A stretch of DNA of 64,000 nucleotides from Chelativorans petroleitrophicus (GTDB lineage: Bacteria > Pseudomonadota > Alphaproteobacteria > Rhizobiales > Rhizobiaceae): NCBI RefSeq assembly GCF_025398195.1, contig NZ_JAODNV010000011.1, positions 123,497-187,496 on the forward strand. Reading direction: 5' to 3'. The notes under the pieces are model-generated. The model was not told the origin of the DNA. It saw nothing but the letters and a program-made list of their open reading frames with translations, and did no database searches. Of this stretch, positions 9,648-19,072 are shown one piece after another. Position 1 is the stretch's first letter. Each line of letters starts with the position of its first letter. A program made the position numbers and the translations under genes.

Positions 9648-10574
9648 ATGCAGCCAGCCATTTCCATTTCAGAGCTTTCCAAGGTCTATGATTCGGGGTT
9701 TACCGCCCTTCACGGGATTGACCTCGAGATCATGAACGGCGAAATCCTCGCGCTCCTCGGACCGAACGGCGCGGGCAAGACGACGCTCATTTCCATCATC
9801 TGCGGCCTCGTCAATCCGACCAGCGGCTCCGTCCGCGTGCAAGGCCATGACATCATCCGCGACTATCGCGCCGCACGCGCCCTGATCGGGCTTGTGCCGC
9901 AGGAACTGCATGTCGAGACCTTCGAGACCGTGTGGGATACGGTGAGCTACAGCCGCGGACTTTTCGGCAAGAAGCCTAATCCGGCTTTGGTCGAGCGGCT
10001 GCTCAAGGATCTTTCGCTGTGGGAGAAGAAGGACAGCAAGATCCTGCAGCTTTCCGGCGGAATGAAACGCCGCGTCATGATCGCCAAGGCGCTGGCGCAC
10101 GAGCCGAAGATCCTGTTTCTGGACGAGCCCACGGCGGGCGTGGACGTGGAACTGCGCAAGGATATGTGGAACCTCGTGCGCCGGCTGCGCGAGGACGGCG
10201 TGACCATCATCCTCACCACCCACTATATCGAGGAAGCCGAGGAGATCGCCGACCGTGTGGGCGTCATCAACAAGGGCCGGCTGATCATCGTCGAGGAAAA
10301 GGCCGAGCTGATGCGCAAGCTCGGCAAGAAGCAGCTCACGGTGGAACTCAACGAGGCGCTGGAAACGCTACCTGAGACGCTCGGCCGATACGACCTCAAG
10401 CTGGAAGGCGGCGGTGAGCGCATCGTCTATCAGTACGACACGCAAGGGTCCCGTTCCGGCATCGGCTCCTTGCTTGCCGATCTCAACCGGGCGGGCATCT
10501 CGGTCAAGGATATTGCCACCGAGCAAAGCTCGCTCGAAGACATCTTCGTCAATCTCGTGGAGGAAAGCCGGTGA
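9648..10574 (+). CDS. ABC-2 type exporter, ATP-binding subunit
   Basis: Nucleotide-binding subunit of an ABC-2 exporter of the YadG type. The 308 residues hold the Walker A motif GPNGAGKTT, the Q-loop VPQEL, the signature LSGGMKRR, the Walker B motif ILFLDEP and the H-loop in [12 protein letters not shown]-terminal extension of about 90 residues follows, ending in [11 protein letters not shown], which is typical of drug-export or NodI-like ATPases. ATG 9648 is preferred over an upstream GTG. The permease gene overlaps by 4 bases, so the two are translationally coupled. The substrate is unknown. Confidence 0.93.
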   Translation: MQPAISISELSKVYDSGFTALHGIDLEIMNGEILALLGPNGAGKTTLISIICGLVNPTSGSVRVQGHDIIRDYRAARALIGLVPQELHVETFETVWDTVSYSRGLFGKKPNPALVERLLKDLSLWEKKDSKILQLSGGMKRRVMIAKALAHEPKILFLDEPTAGVDVELRKDMWNLVRRLREDGVTIILTTHYIEEAEEIADRVGVINKGRLIIVEEKAELMRKLGKKQLTVELNEALETLPETLGRYDLKLEGGGERIVYQYDTQGSRSGIGSLLADLNRAGISVKDIATEQSSLEDIFVNLVEESR

Positions 10575-11332
10575 ATTTCGAAGCCGTCAAATCCATCTAC
10601 ATTTTCGAGATGGCGCGCATGCGGCGCACGCTGCTGCAGAGCGTCGTCTCGCCCGTGCTTTCCACATCTCTTTATTTCATCGTGTTCGGCGCGGCGATCG
10701 GCTCGCGCATCGAGGAGATCGACGGCGTGAGCTATGGCTCCTTCATCGTGCCGGGCCTCATGATGCTGACGCTGTTGCAGAACTCCATCTCCAACGCGTC
10801 CTTCGGCATCTACTTCCCGAAGTTCGTCGGTACCATCTATGAGGTGCTTTCAGCGCCCATCTCCTTTTTCGAGATCGTGCTTGGCTATGTAGGGGCGGCA
10901 GCCTCAAAATCGCTCATCCTCGGCGCCATCATCCTTGCGACGGCACATCTGTTCGTGGACGTGGAAATCCGCCATCCCTTCTGGATGCTGTTTTTCCTTG
11001 TGGCCACGGCGGTCACCTTCAGCCTGTTCGGGTTCATCATCGGCATCTGGGCCGACGGTTTTGAAAAGCTGCAGCTCATTCCCCTTCTGATCATCACGCC
11101 GCTCGTCTTTCTCGGCGGCTCCTTCTACTCCATCGAGATGCTGCCGGAGTTCTGGCAGAAGGTGACGCTGGCCAATCCGGTCCTTTATCTCGTCAGCGGC
11201 TTCCGCTGGAGCTTCTACGAGACCTCGGATGTGAGCGTGGGCGTGAGCATAGCGATGATCGCCTTTTTCCTGGTCGTGTGCCTGACGCTGGTGTGGTGGA
11301 TCTTCAAAACCGGATACAAGCTGAAGGCTTGA
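10571..11332 (+). CDS. ABC-2 type exporter, permease subunit
   Basis: Membrane subunit partnering the preceding ATPase (YadH type). The 253 residues contain about six hydrophobic segments, with the ABC-2 family stretch [18 protein letters not shown] near residues 170-188 and YLVSGFRW after it. Translation starts at GTG in a GTGA overlap with the ATPase stop codon. The length is normal. The adjacent fatty acid and ribosomal genes give no clue to the substrate. Confidence 0.92.
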   Translation: MNFEAVKSIYIFEMARMRRTLLQSVVSPVLSTSLYFIVFGAAIGSRIEEIDGVSYGSFIVPGLMMLTLLQNSISNASFGIYFPKFVGTIYEVLSAPISFFEIVLGYVGAAASKSLILGAIILATAHLFVDVEIRHPFWMLFFLVATAVTFSLFGFIIGIWADGFEKLQLIPLLIITPLVFLGGSFYSIEMLPEFWQKVTLANPVLYLVSGFRWSFYETSDVSVGVSIAMIAFFLVVCLTLVWWIFKTGYKLKA

Positions 11333-11377
11333 GGCCTGAGAGGAGCCGCTTCGAGGCCAAAAGCGGCCCTGAAAGCC

Positions 11378-11405
11378 TTGCAACCTGACCAAAACTCTGT
11401 ATAAG
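11378..11405 (+). promoter_or_regulatory. Likely sigma-70 promoter of the rpsF operon
   Basis: TTGCAA (11378-11383) and TATAAG (11400-11405) are separated by 16 bases and match -35 and -10 boxes well for a G+C-rich alphaproteobacterium. Transcription from here would give a leader of about 200 bases before rpsF. That leader contains a perfect CCGGC/GCCGG hairpin (11534-11547) followed by AAGGAGGT, which is not placed in front of a start codon. Confidence 0.55.
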
Positions 11406-11610
11406 CGCGCGGTCCGCCGGTCTCAGCCGGGGGCTGAACGGAGGGCCGGGCGACTTTTCGTCCGCCGCGAAGCAGAAGTGCTTCCGCCTCCCGTGTCTCC
11501 GCTCTCGACCGTCTCGGAATGCGCCTTTCTTCACCGGCAAATGCCGGCAAGGAGGTCGCTGAGGCTTTAGCCGCTGGATCGGCCGGACGACGAGAGAAGA
11601 AAGGCAAGAC

Positions 11611-12018
11611 ATGGCACTTTACGAACACGTGTTCCTTGCCCGGCAGGACCTCTCGCCGCAGCAGGTCGATGCGCTTGTGGAACAGTACAAGGGCTTCATC
11701 GAAAGCGGCGGCGGCAAAGTCGGGCGGATCGAGAACTGGGGACTGAAGTCCCTCGCCTATCGGATCAAGAAGAACCGCAAGGCCTATCTCGCGCTCCTCG
11801 ACATCGACGCTCCCTCAGACGTCGTCAAGGAAATGGAGCGGCAGATGAGCATCAACGAAGACATTCTGCGCTTCATGACCGTCCGCGTCGAGGCGCACGA
11901 AGAAGGTCCTTCGGCCATGATGCAGCGCCGCGACGATCGCGGGCGCCGTGACGACCGCGGTGCGCGCCGCGACCGGGATGAGGGCCGCCGTGCGCGCGAG
12001 GATGAAGGAGACGAATGA
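11611..12018 (+). CDS. rpsF: 30S ribosomal protein S6
   Basis: Small-subunit protein that pairs with S18 on the platform. The 135 residues begin [14 protein letters not shown] and contain [20 protein letters not shown]. The tail after residue 100 is a highly charged run of arginine and aspartate, an extension usual in Rhizobiales. It overlaps rpsR by 4 bases. The S6:S18 complex represses its own leader in other bacteria; whether the long leader here does this is not shown. Confidence 0.97.
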   Translation: MALYEHVFLARQDLSPQQVDALVEQYKGFIESGGGKVGRIENWGLKSLAYRIKKNRKAYLALLDIDAPSDVVKEMERQMSINEDILRFMTVRVEAHEEGPSAMMQRRDDRGRRDDRGARRDRDEGRRAREDEGDE

Positions 12019-12266
12019 TGGTCGATATCAATCAGATTCCGACGCGGCGTCCCTTCCATCGCCGTCGCAAGACTTGCCCGTTCTCCGGTGCCAACGCGCC
12101 GAAGATCGACTACAAGGACGTGAAGCTTCTGCAGCGCTATATCTCCGAGCGCGGCAAGATCGTGCCTTCCCGCATCACGGCGGTGAGCCAGAAGAAGCAG
12201 CGTGAGCTTGCTCGCGCCATCAAGCGCGCCCGCTTCCTCGGCCTGCTGCCATACGTGGTCAAGTAA
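12018..12266 (+). CDS. rpsR: 30S ribosomal protein S18
   Basis: Binds with S6 to the 16S rRNA platform. The 82 residues include [27 protein letters not shown] and the C-terminal [13 protein letters not shown], all standard for S18. Two ATG codons are adjacent (12015 and 12018). The second gives the common [10 protein letters not shown] start and stands 7 bases after the GGAG site, a better spacing than the first. Either way translation is coupled to rpsF. Confidence 0.96.
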   Translation: MVDINQIPTRRPFHRRRKTCPFSGANAPKIDYKDVKLLQRYISERGKIVPSRITAVSQKKQRELARAIKRARFLGLLPYVVK

Positions 12267-12272
12267 TCTGCT

Positions 12273-12296
12273 GCGGGCGTCCTCACGGGCGCCCGC
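12273..12296 (+). other. G+C-rich stem-loop after rpsR
   Basis: GCGGGCG (12273-12279) pairs with CGCCCGC (12290-12296) around a 10-base loop, 7 bases after the S18 stop codon. No T-run follows, so it is not a standard terminator. It may stabilise or weaken the transcript between rpsR and rplI. Confidence 0.35.
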
Positions 12297-12486
12297 ATTC
12301 CCCTCCCGCGATCGGGCGTGGGAACGGGAAGGTCTTTAACCCGAGTTGAGGCTGTTGCCCGCATCAAAACGGCGAGCCTCTAACTGCCACCGGGCAGGAC
12401 AGCGAACCCAAAGCCTTTTGGCGCCGTTTCCTGGCCTGCCTTGCGCATTCATCCCCGGCATCGGCCGGGAGAAAGGAAACGGAACG

Positions 12487-13095
12487 ATGGAAATCATTCT
12501 TCTGGAACGTATCCCACGCCTCGGCCAGATGGGCGACGTGGTGAAGGTGAAGGACGGCTTTGCGCGCAACTTCCTTCTGCCGCAGGGCAAGGCGCTGCGC
12601 GCCAGCGAGGCCAACAAGAAGAAGTTCGAGGCCCAGCGCGTCCAGCTCGAGGCGCGCAACCTCGAGCGGCGCAAGGAAGCAGAGGCGGTTGCCGAAAAGC
12701 TCGACGGACAGAGCTTCATCGTGATCCGCTCCGCTGCAGAAACCGGCCAGCTCTACGGCTCGGTGTCGCCGCGCGACATCGTGCAGGTGCTGGATGAGAA
12801 CGGCTTCAAGATCACCCGCAACCAGGTGGAGATGCACCATCCGATCAAGACGATCGGCATCACCAATGTGAACATTGCCCTGCACCCGGAAGTGATCGTC
12901 ACGATCTCGCTCAACATCGCCCGCTCCGAGAGCGAGGCGGAACGCCAGGCCCGCGGCGAAAGGCTTGATTCGGCCGAGGCGATCTATGGCGAGGACATCA
13001 ATGAAAGCGCCCGGCCTGAGGAGTTTTTCGAGCCAGACACCGGATATACGTCTGAGGCTGAGGCCGAAAGCGCGGGCGAGACGGACAACGCCTGA
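12487..13095 (+). CDS. rplI: 50S ribosomal protein L9
   Basis: Large-subunit protein at the base of the L1 stalk. The 202 residues begin [21 protein letters not shown], have the basic N-terminal domain and the long connecting helix ([20 protein letters not shown]), then the C-terminal domain. An acidic tail follows after residue 175. The start is ATG 12487, 6 to 10 bases after AAAGGAAACGG; the frame extends upstream but has no L9 similarity there. A strong terminator follows within 30 bases. Confidence 0.96.
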   Translation: MEIILLERIPRLGQMGDVVKVKDGFARNFLLPQGKALRASEANKKKFEAQRVQLEARNLERRKEAEAVAEKLDGQSFIVIRSAAETGQLYGSVSPRDIVQVLDENGFKITRNQVEMHHPIKTIGITNVNIALHPEVIVTISLNIARSESEAERQARGERLDSAEAIYGEDINESARPEEFFEPDTGYTSEAEAESAGETDNA

Positions 13096-13121
13096 AGACA
13101 CTCTAGGCTGTCTTGAAGATC

Positions 13122-13155
13122 AAGGCTGGGTCATTACGACCCGGCCTTTCTTTTT
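13122..13155 (+). terminator. Rho-independent terminator of the rpsF-rpsR-rplI operon
   Basis: AAGGCTGGGTC (13122-13132) pairs with GACCCGGCCTT (13138-13148) over 11 base pairs including one G-U, with the loop ATTAC. The run TCTTTTT follows directly. It lies 27 bases after the L9 stop codon. Confidence 0.93.
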
Positions 13156-13202
13156 GATTCGCTTGGATTTTCCAAAATTGAGCAACTCAGGCTGAGCCAG
13201 CC

Positions 13203-13322
13203 CCGTTGAAAGATTGAACCAGAAGGCGGCGCCCTGCCCGCTCGCCGCGAAAGCCCGCAGGAAGCTGGCCTTACGGCAGTCTTTGGGACAGGGCGGTGCC
13301 GCTCCGCCACCTCTTTCAACGG
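13203..13322. other. Large foldable element between rplI and cfa
   Basis: CCGTTGAAAGA (13203-13213) is exactly complementary to TCTTTCAACGG (13312-13322), enclosing 98 bases. Inside, GGCGG and CGCCCTG on the left can pair with CAGGGCG and CCGCC on the right, leaving an 8-base bulge. The apex contains GCGAAAGC and CTGGCC-TTAC-GGCAG. The whole reads as one long bulged hairpin, on either strand. It begins 48 bases after the rplI terminator and ends 46 bases before cfa. It does not match any riboswitch I can recognise. It could be a small RNA, a cfa leader or a short inverted-repeat element. Confidence 0.5.
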
Positions 13323-13368
13323 CGCAGCATCTGTTACATAATCATAATCTCAACAAAGCGGGGCAGCG

Positions 13369-14622
13369 ATGAATCCTTTGTTGCGCAGTTTTGTCTCACG
13401 CCTTGTGCAGACAGGATCATTGACGATCACCGACGCCAGCGGCCAGGTGCATCGCTTTGGAGACGGTTCGGGCGATCCCGTGCACGTCGTTCTCCGTACC
13501 AAGCATGCTGAGCGCCGGATAGCGCTGGACCCTATGCTAGCGGTGCCGGAAGCCTACATGGACGGGGAGCTCGGTTTCGAGCAAGGCGACGTGCTCGCCC
13601 TCCTCAAGATTGCCTATCAGAATCTCGAACGCGGCGGCAAAGAAGCGCTCGTCATGAAGTTTGGCGAGGGGATCCGCTATCTCTTCCGCAGAGTCTATCA
13701 GTTCAATCCGGCTGGCCGGTCCAAGCGCAACGTCGCGCATCACTACGACCTGTCGGGCGAGCTTTATCGGCTGTTCCTCGATGAGGACATGCAATATTCC
13801 TGCGCCTATTTTCCGGAGCCGGACATTTCACTCGAGGAGGCCCAGCGCGCCAAGAAGCGCCACATCATGGCCAAGCTCGCGCTCGAGCCGGGCCAAAAGG
13901 TGCTCGACATCGGTTCCGGCTGGGGAGGCCTCGGCCTCGAAATAGCCCGTCTTTTCGATGCGAATGTGCTCGGCGTCACGCTTTCGGAGGAGCAGCACGC
14001 CGTCTCCTGCAGGCGAGCCGAAGAGGCGATGCTCGCCGACAAGGCCCGCTTCGAGATCGCGGACTACCGCGCGCTCAAGGGCCCCTTCGACCGCATCGTC
14101 TCCGTCGGCATGTTCGAGCATGTGGGCGTCAACCACTACCGCACATTCTTCGACAAGTGCGCGCAGTTGCTGACCGACGACGGTGTCATGCTCCTGCACA
14201 CGATCGGCCGCACGTCCGGTCCCTCCGTCACCAATGCCTTTATCCGCAAATACATCTTCCCAGGCGGCTACATTCCCGCCTTGTCGGAGATTTTGCCGGC
14301 CATCGAAAAGGCCGGCCTGATCGTAACCGACATTGAGGTGCTGAGGCTGCATTACGCGGAGACGCTGAAGCATTGGCGCGAGCGCTTCATGGCCAACCGC
14401 GAGAAAGCGGTGGAAATCTATGACGAACGTTTCGCGCGCATGTGGGAGTTCTATCTCGCCGGTTCGGAGGCAGCCTTCCGCTGGCAGGACATGGTGAACT
14501 TCCAGATCCAGATTGCCAAGAAGCGCGACACGCTGCCTTTGACGCGCGACTACATCTCCGAGGTCGAAAGGCAGCTTGCTGCGCCCGGCGGGCGGAAAGC
14601 CTTTACTCACGCGGCGGAATAG
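13369..14622 (+). CDS. cfa: Cyclopropane-fatty-acyl-phospholipid synthase
   Basis: Transfers a methylene group from S-adenosylmethionine to unsaturated acyl chains in membrane lipids, usually on entry to stationary phase or under acid stress. The 417 residues show the N-terminal lipid-binding part, then NVAHHYDLSGELYRLFLD, the SAM motif VLDIGSGWGGLG near residue 181, and the C-terminal IFPGGYIPALSE and DIEVLRLHYAETL. The length and motifs fit Cfa rather than the related mycolic acid methyltransferases. The leader region contains the foldable element listed above. Confidence 0.95.
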   Translation: MNPLLRSFVSRLVQTGSLTITDASGQVHRFGDGSGDPVHVVLRTKHAERRIALDPMLAVPEAYMDGELGFEQGDVLALLKIAYQNLERGGKEALVMKFGEGIRYLFRRVYQFNPAGRSKRNVAHHYDLSGELYRLFLDEDMQYSCAYFPEPDISLEEAQRAKKRHIMAKLALEPGQKVLDIGSGWGGLGLEIARLFDANVLGVTLSEEQHAVSCRRAEEAMLADKARFEIADYRALKGPFDRIVSVGMFEHVGVNHYRTFFDKCAQLLTDDGVMLLHTIGRTSGPSVTNAFIRKYIFPGGYIPALSEILPAIEKAGLIVTDIEVLRLHYAETLKHWRERFMANREKAVEIYDERFARMWEFYLAGSEAAFRWQDMVNFQIQIAKKRDTLPLTRDYISEVERQLAAPGGRKAFTHAAE

Positions 14623-14857
14623 GAATATTTCCCCCATCTGCAACTGATTCGCTGTCAAGCGGAGAAGTTCGATTGCGCGCGGAATCAGTTGGCGCGAGGG
14701 CCATCCGTGTGAATAGTGTGCATTGCGTGGTTTGATTCGGCCCGCGCCGCAGGTGGGCTTACACCGGGAGGTGTGACAGGCTACACAGAAACGTATCTGG
14801 GGGGTGTCGGATTCGCCTTGGCGGTTTCCGGCAGCCGGTAACGACAACGGATAGCGA

Positions 14858-16348
14858 ATGGCCGACGTAATCCGCAAGCTGAACCCGGCGGAAAAACCGC
14901 TTTACCGCGAACCGCCCAACAATATCGAAGCCGAGCAGGCGCTTCTTGGGGCCATTCTCGTCAACAACGACGCCTTTTACCGGGTGTCGGATTTCCTCAA
15001 GCCCAACCACTTCTACGAGCCTCTGCACCGCAAGATCTACGAGGTGGCGGGCGAGTTCATCCGGATGGGCAAGATCGCCAATCCGGTGACGATGAAGACA
15101 TTCCTGCCTGCAGAAGAGAAGGTGGGCGAGCTCACGGTCGCGCAATATCTTGCCCGCCTTGCGGCGGAAGCTGTGACCGTCATCAACGCCGCCGACTATG
15201 GCCGGGCCATTTATGATCTGGCGATCCGCCGTGCGCTGATCACGGTCGGCGAGGACATGGTCAACATCGCCTTCGATGCGCCGGTGGACATGTCTCCGGC
15301 CGATCAGATCGAGGACGCCGAACGGCGCCTGTTCGAGCTTGCGGAAACCGGGCGCTATGATGGCGGTTTCGAGAGCTTCGGGGACGCCACTAAGACCGCG
15401 ATCGACATGGCCAACGCCGCCTTTATGCGCGACGGCCATCTTTCCGGAATCGCGACCGGCCTGCGCGATCTTGACCGGCGCATGGGCGGTCTGCAGCCTT
15501 CCGACCTCATCATCATCGCCGGGCGTCCCGGCATGGGCAAGACGTCGCTCGCCACCAACATCGCCTTCAACATCGCCTCCTCCTATGAGCCGGTGCAGCA
15601 GGCGGACGGTACCTTCAAGGCCAAGAACGGCGGCGTGGTCGGCTTCTTCTCCCTCGAAATGTCGTCGGAGCAGCTCGCAACCCGCATCATCTCCGAGCAA
15701 ACGGAAATCCCCTCCTCCAAGATCAGACGCGGCGAGATCACCGAGGCGGATTTTGAGAAGCTGGTGGGCTGCGCGCAGATGATGCAGAAGATTCCGCTCT
15801 TCATCGACCAGACGGGCGGCATCTCCATCGCCCAGCTTGCCGCCCGCGCCCGGCGGCTGAAGCGCCAGCGCGGCCTCGACGTAATCGTCATCGACTATGT
15901 GCAGCTCATGACGGGCTCCTCGCGGCGTGCGAGCGAAAACCGGGTGCAGGAGATCACGGAGATCACGACCGGTCTCAAGGCGCTTGCCAAGGAGCTCAAC
16001 GTCCCGATCATCGCGCTCTCGCAGCTCTCGCGTCAGGTGGAAAACCGCGACGACAAGCGCCCGCAGCTCGCGGACCTACGCGAATCCGGCTCCATCGAGC
16101 AGGATGCCGACGTAGTTCTTTTCGTCTATCGCGAGGAATATTATCTTAAGAACCGTGAGCCCAAACCCGGCACGGACGAGCATCTGAAATGGGAAGCAGA
16201 GATGGAACAGGTGCGCGGTAAGGCCGAGGTCATTATCGCAAAACAGCGTCACGGCCCCACGGGCACGGTCAATCTAGGCTTCCAGGGCGAGTTCACCCGC
16301 TTCTTCGATCTGGCCGAGGACTCGCACCTGCCGGAGCGTTTCGACTAG
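14858..16348 (+). CDS. dnaB: Replicative DNA helicase DnaB
   Basis: Hexameric helicase that unwinds DNA at the replication fork. The 496 residues comprise the N-terminal dimerisation domain (PNNIEAEQALLGAILVNNDA), a linker, and the RecA-like motor with Walker A AGRPGMGKTS near residues 223-232, GFFSLEMSSEQLATR and the DnaB motifs VIVIDYVQLM, SQLSRQVE and DLRESGSIEQDADVV. There is no intein or truncation. Alanine racemase overlaps its stop by one base, a pairing seen in other rhizobia. Confidence 0.97.
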   Translation: MADVIRKLNPAEKPLYREPPNNIEAEQALLGAILVNNDAFYRVSDFLKPNHFYEPLHRKIYEVAGEFIRMGKIANPVTMKTFLPAEEKVGELTVAQYLARLAAEAVTVINAADYGRAIYDLAIRRALITVGEDMVNIAFDAPVDMSPADQIEDAERRLFELAETGRYDGGFESFGDATKTAIDMANAAFMRDGHLSGIATGLRDLDRRMGGLQPSDLIIIAGRPGMGKTSLATNIAFNIASSYEPVQQADGTFKAKNGGVVGFFSLEMSSEQLATRIISEQTEIPSSKIRRGEITEADFEKLVGCAQMMQKIPLFIDQTGGISIAQLAARARRLKRQRGLDVIVIDYVQLMTGSSRRASENRVQEITEITTGLKALAKELNVPIIALSQLSRQVENRDDKRPQLADLRESGSIEQDADVVLFVYREEYYLKNREPKPGTDEHLKWEAEMEQVRGKAEVIIAKQRHGPTGTVNLGFQGEFTRFFDLAEDSHLPERFD

Positions 16349-17523
16349 TGCCATACGATCCCACGACGAAAAGCGCGGGCCCGCCGCCGCCTTTGGCGGG
16401 CGGGAGGTTGACCATCGACCTTTCTGCGCTCGTGGCCAATTACCGGTTGCTTGCGGAGCGATCGCGGCCTGCAAAGGCTGCCGCCGTGGTCAAGGCAGAT
16501 GCCTACGGGCTTGGCATCGAGCCCGTTTCCCGCGCTTTGTGGGCAGCCGGCTGCCGCCACTTCTTCGTGGCCATGCCTCAGGAAGGGTTGACCCTGCGCT
16601 CGGTACTGCCGGAGGCGCACATTTTCGTCTTCAATGGGCTCTTCGGCACGGAGGCCGCAAGCGCCTACCGTGAAGCGCGGCTGATTCCCGTCCTCAACTC
16701 CCAGAGCGACATCTCCATCTGGGAAGCGCATGGCTGGGACGGCGAACAGCCCCGCCCCTGCGCCATCCATGTGGATACGGGCATGAACCGGCTCGGGCTT
16801 ACTGCGGAGCGGGCGAAGGCGCTTGCCGAGGACAACGCTCTGACGGGCGCGCTAAGCCCGCTTCTAGTCCTGAGCCATCTGGCCTGCACCGACCAGCCGG
16901 ATCACGCGATGAACCGGCGGCAGCTCGAATCTTTTCAGGCACTTCGGGCGCTTTTCCCACAAAGCGAATCAAGTCTGGCGAATTCCGGCGGCATCTTTCT
17001 TGGCGGCGATTTCCTGTGCGACCTCACCCGCTGCGGCATCGCCCTCTATGGCGGCCGTCCGGTGAGCGGCAAGCCGAACCCGATGCGGCCTGTGGTGACG
17101 GCCGAGGCGCGCGTGGCGCAGGTCCGCCGCATCGCGGCAGGCGAGGCCGTCAGCTACGGCGCCACGGAGGTGACCCGCGATACCATCATTGCCGTATGCT
17201 CTGTAGGCTATGCCGACGGGTATCCGCGCTCAGCGTCAGGCGCGGGCGTGCCGTTGCGGCAGGCGCCCGGCGCGCATTCCGGTGCCGCCGGATTCATCCA
17301 TGGCCGGCGGGTGCCGGTGTTAGGCCGCATCACCATGGACCTTACCCTCTTCGACGTGACCGACCTCGGACCCGACGCGGTAGCGGTGGGCGATCATATC
17401 GAGCTCTTCGGCCCCAACATGCCGATCGACGAAGTGGCCGAGGCGGCAGGCACGATTTCCTACGAGCTGCTGACATCCCTCGGACGGCGGTATCACAGGG
17501 ATTATGTGGGAGGGGAGGTTTGA
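16348..17523 (+). CDS. alr: Alanine racemase
   Basis: Pyridoxal phosphate enzyme that converts L-alanine to D-alanine for peptidoglycan. The 391 residues have the cofactor lysine 49 in VVKADAYGLG, VDTGMNRLG, the catalytic tyrosine in VGYADGYPR and the C-terminal GRITMDL and GTISYELL. The start is GTG 16348, sharing a base with the dnaB stop codon. An N-terminal tail of about 20 residues precedes the conserved LTIDLSAL. Confidence 0.96.
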   Translation: MPYDPTTKSAGPPPPLAGGRLTIDLSALVANYRLLAERSRPAKAAAVVKADAYGLGIEPVSRALWAAGCRHFFVAMPQEGLTLRSVLPEAHIFVFNGLFGTEAASAYREARLIPVLNSQSDISIWEAHGWDGEQPRPCAIHVDTGMNRLGLTAERAKALAEDNALTGALSPLLVLSHLACTDQPDHAMNRRQLESFQALRALFPQSESSLANSGGIFLGGDFLCDLTRCGIALYGGRPVSGKPNPMRPVVTAEARVAQVRRIAAGEAVSYGATEVTRDTIIAVCSVGYADGYPRSASGAGVPLRQAPGAHSGAAGFIHGRRVPVLGRITMDLTLFDVTDLGPDAVAVGDHIELFGPNMPIDEVAEAAGTISYELLTSLGRRYHRDYVGGEV

Positions 17524-17614
17524 GTAAGCCGCCCCTCTTCCTCTTGTTCCGCCTGTCCGGTGCCACTGGCTTCCGGCACGTGCCGCATGGGAGGCCCATC
17601 GGGACTCAGTGCTG

Positions 17615-19006
17615 ATGGCAAAGCCGCGTTTCCAGTTCGTCTGCCAGAATTGCGGCACGGCGCATGCGCGCTGGGCCGGCAAGTGCGAAGGCTGCGGCGA
17701 GTGGAACACGCTTGTCGAGGAAGGCACCGTAGGCGGTATCGGCGGCGGACCGCAATCGCTGCGCAAGGCGCGCCCCGGCCGACCTGTGGCGCTGACGACA
17801 CTGTCCGGCGAGATCGAGGACGCTCCGCGCATCATCACCGGCATCGGTGAACTCGACCGTGTCACCGGCGGCGGGTTCGTGCGCGGATCGGCAATCCTGG
17901 TGGGCGGCGACCCCGGCATCGGCAAGTCCACCCTGCTTACACAGGCCGCCGCAGCGCTGGCATCACGCGGGTATCGCATCGTCTATGTTTCGGGCGAGGA
18001 GGCGGTGGCGCAAATCCGTCTGCGCGCGCAGCGGCTGCGCGTGGCCGAAACACCGGTGGAACTTGCCGCCGAGACCAATGTGGAAAACATCCTGGCCACC
18101 ATCGGCGAAGGCAGGCGGCCCGATCTCGTCATCCTCGATTCCATCCAGACGCTTTGGACCGAAACCGCCGAATCCGCGCCCGGCACCGTGACCCAAGTGC
18201 GCGCCTCGGCCCAGGCCATGATCCGCTATGCCAAGTCGACGGGCGCGGCCATCGTGCTTGTCGGCCACGTGACGAAGGAAGGGCAGATCGCCGGTCCCCG
18301 GGTTGTCGAGCACATGGTCGACGCCGTGCTCTATTTCGAGGGCGAAGGCGGCCACCATTATCGCATCCTGCGCACGGTGAAGAACCGCTTCGGGCCGACG
18401 GACGAGATCGGCGTCTTCGAGATGGGTGACAAGGGCCTGAGTGAAGTGCCCAACCCGTCCGAACTGTTCCTGGGCGAGCGCAGCGCGGCTGCACCTGGCG
18501 CGGCTGTCTTTGCCGGCATGGAGGGTACGCGCCCGGTGCTTGTGGAGATTCAGGCGCTGGTGGCCCCCTCCCCGCTCGGTACGCCACGGCGCACCGTTGT
18601 GGGCTGGGATACGTCGCGGCTCTCCATGGTGCTTGCGGTTCTCGAGGCTCATTGCGGCGTGCGGCTGTCCACCCACGACGTCTATCTCAACGTCGCGGGC
18701 GGCTATCGCATCTCCGAACCGGCTGCCGATGTGGCGGTTGCCGCGGCCCTCGTCTCCTCTCTGTGCGGACTTGCCCTGCCCGCCGATTGCGTCTATTTCG
18801 GCGAAATCAGCCTTTCGGGCGCCGTCCGCCCGGTTGGGCATGCGGCAAGCCGTCTTAGGGAAGCCGAAAAATTGGGGTTTACCAAGGCCGTCATGCCGCA
18901 GGGAAACGAGGAGCTTGGCACCGGCATCGCGGCGAATGCGTATCGGCCGGAAGCGCTGGCGGATCTTGTTGCCCGGATCGCAGGATCGAGGACGGCAAGA
19001 GAATGA
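17615..19006 (+). CDS. radA: DNA repair protein RadA
   Basis: RecA-like branch-migration ATPase used in recombinational repair. The 463 residues begin with a four-cysteine zinc finger (CQNCG and CEGCG), then the Walker A motif GGDPGIGKST, the RadA-specific KNRFG (in VKNRFGPTDEIG) and a C-terminal Lon-protease-like domain (FFGEISLSGAVRPV region). ATG 17615 gives the family start MAKPRFQF; a GTG two codons earlier is possible. No close ribosome binding site is visible. cvpA follows after 66 bases. Confidence 0.95.
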   Translation: MAKPRFQFVCQNCGTAHARWAGKCEGCGEWNTLVEEGTVGGIGGGPQSLRKARPGRPVALTTLSGEIEDAPRIITGIGELDRVTGGGFVRGSAILVGGDPGIGKSTLLTQAAAALASRGYRIVYVSGEEAVAQIRLRAQRLRVAETPVELAAETNVENILATIGEGRRPDLVILDSIQTLWTETAESAPGTVTQVRASAQAMIRYAKSTGAAIVLVGHVTKEGQIAGPRVVEHMVDAVLYFEGEGGHHYRILRTVKNRFGPTDEIGVFEMGDKGLSEVPNPSELFLGERSAAAPGAAVFAGMEGTRPVLVEIQALVAPSPLGTPRRTVVGWDTSRLSMVLAVLEAHCGVRLSTHDVYLNVAGGYRISEPAADVAVAAALVSSLCGLALPADCVYFGEISLSGAVRPVGHAASRLREAEKLGFTKAVMPQGNEELGTGIAANAYRPEALADLVARIAGSRTARE

Positions 19007-19072
19007 GGGAAATGGTCGCCGGGCGCCCGGGAACCGCGCGGGGGAATGCGGCGTAAGGGAAAATGGGTCACA

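Noticed and set aside
13203..13322. Cobalamin, SAM, SRP RNA or 6S RNA in the element before cfa
   Set aside because: The conserved boxes of these RNAs (for example the SRP GGAAGGAAGCAGCC-type loop) are absent on both strands, and the gene context does not fit.
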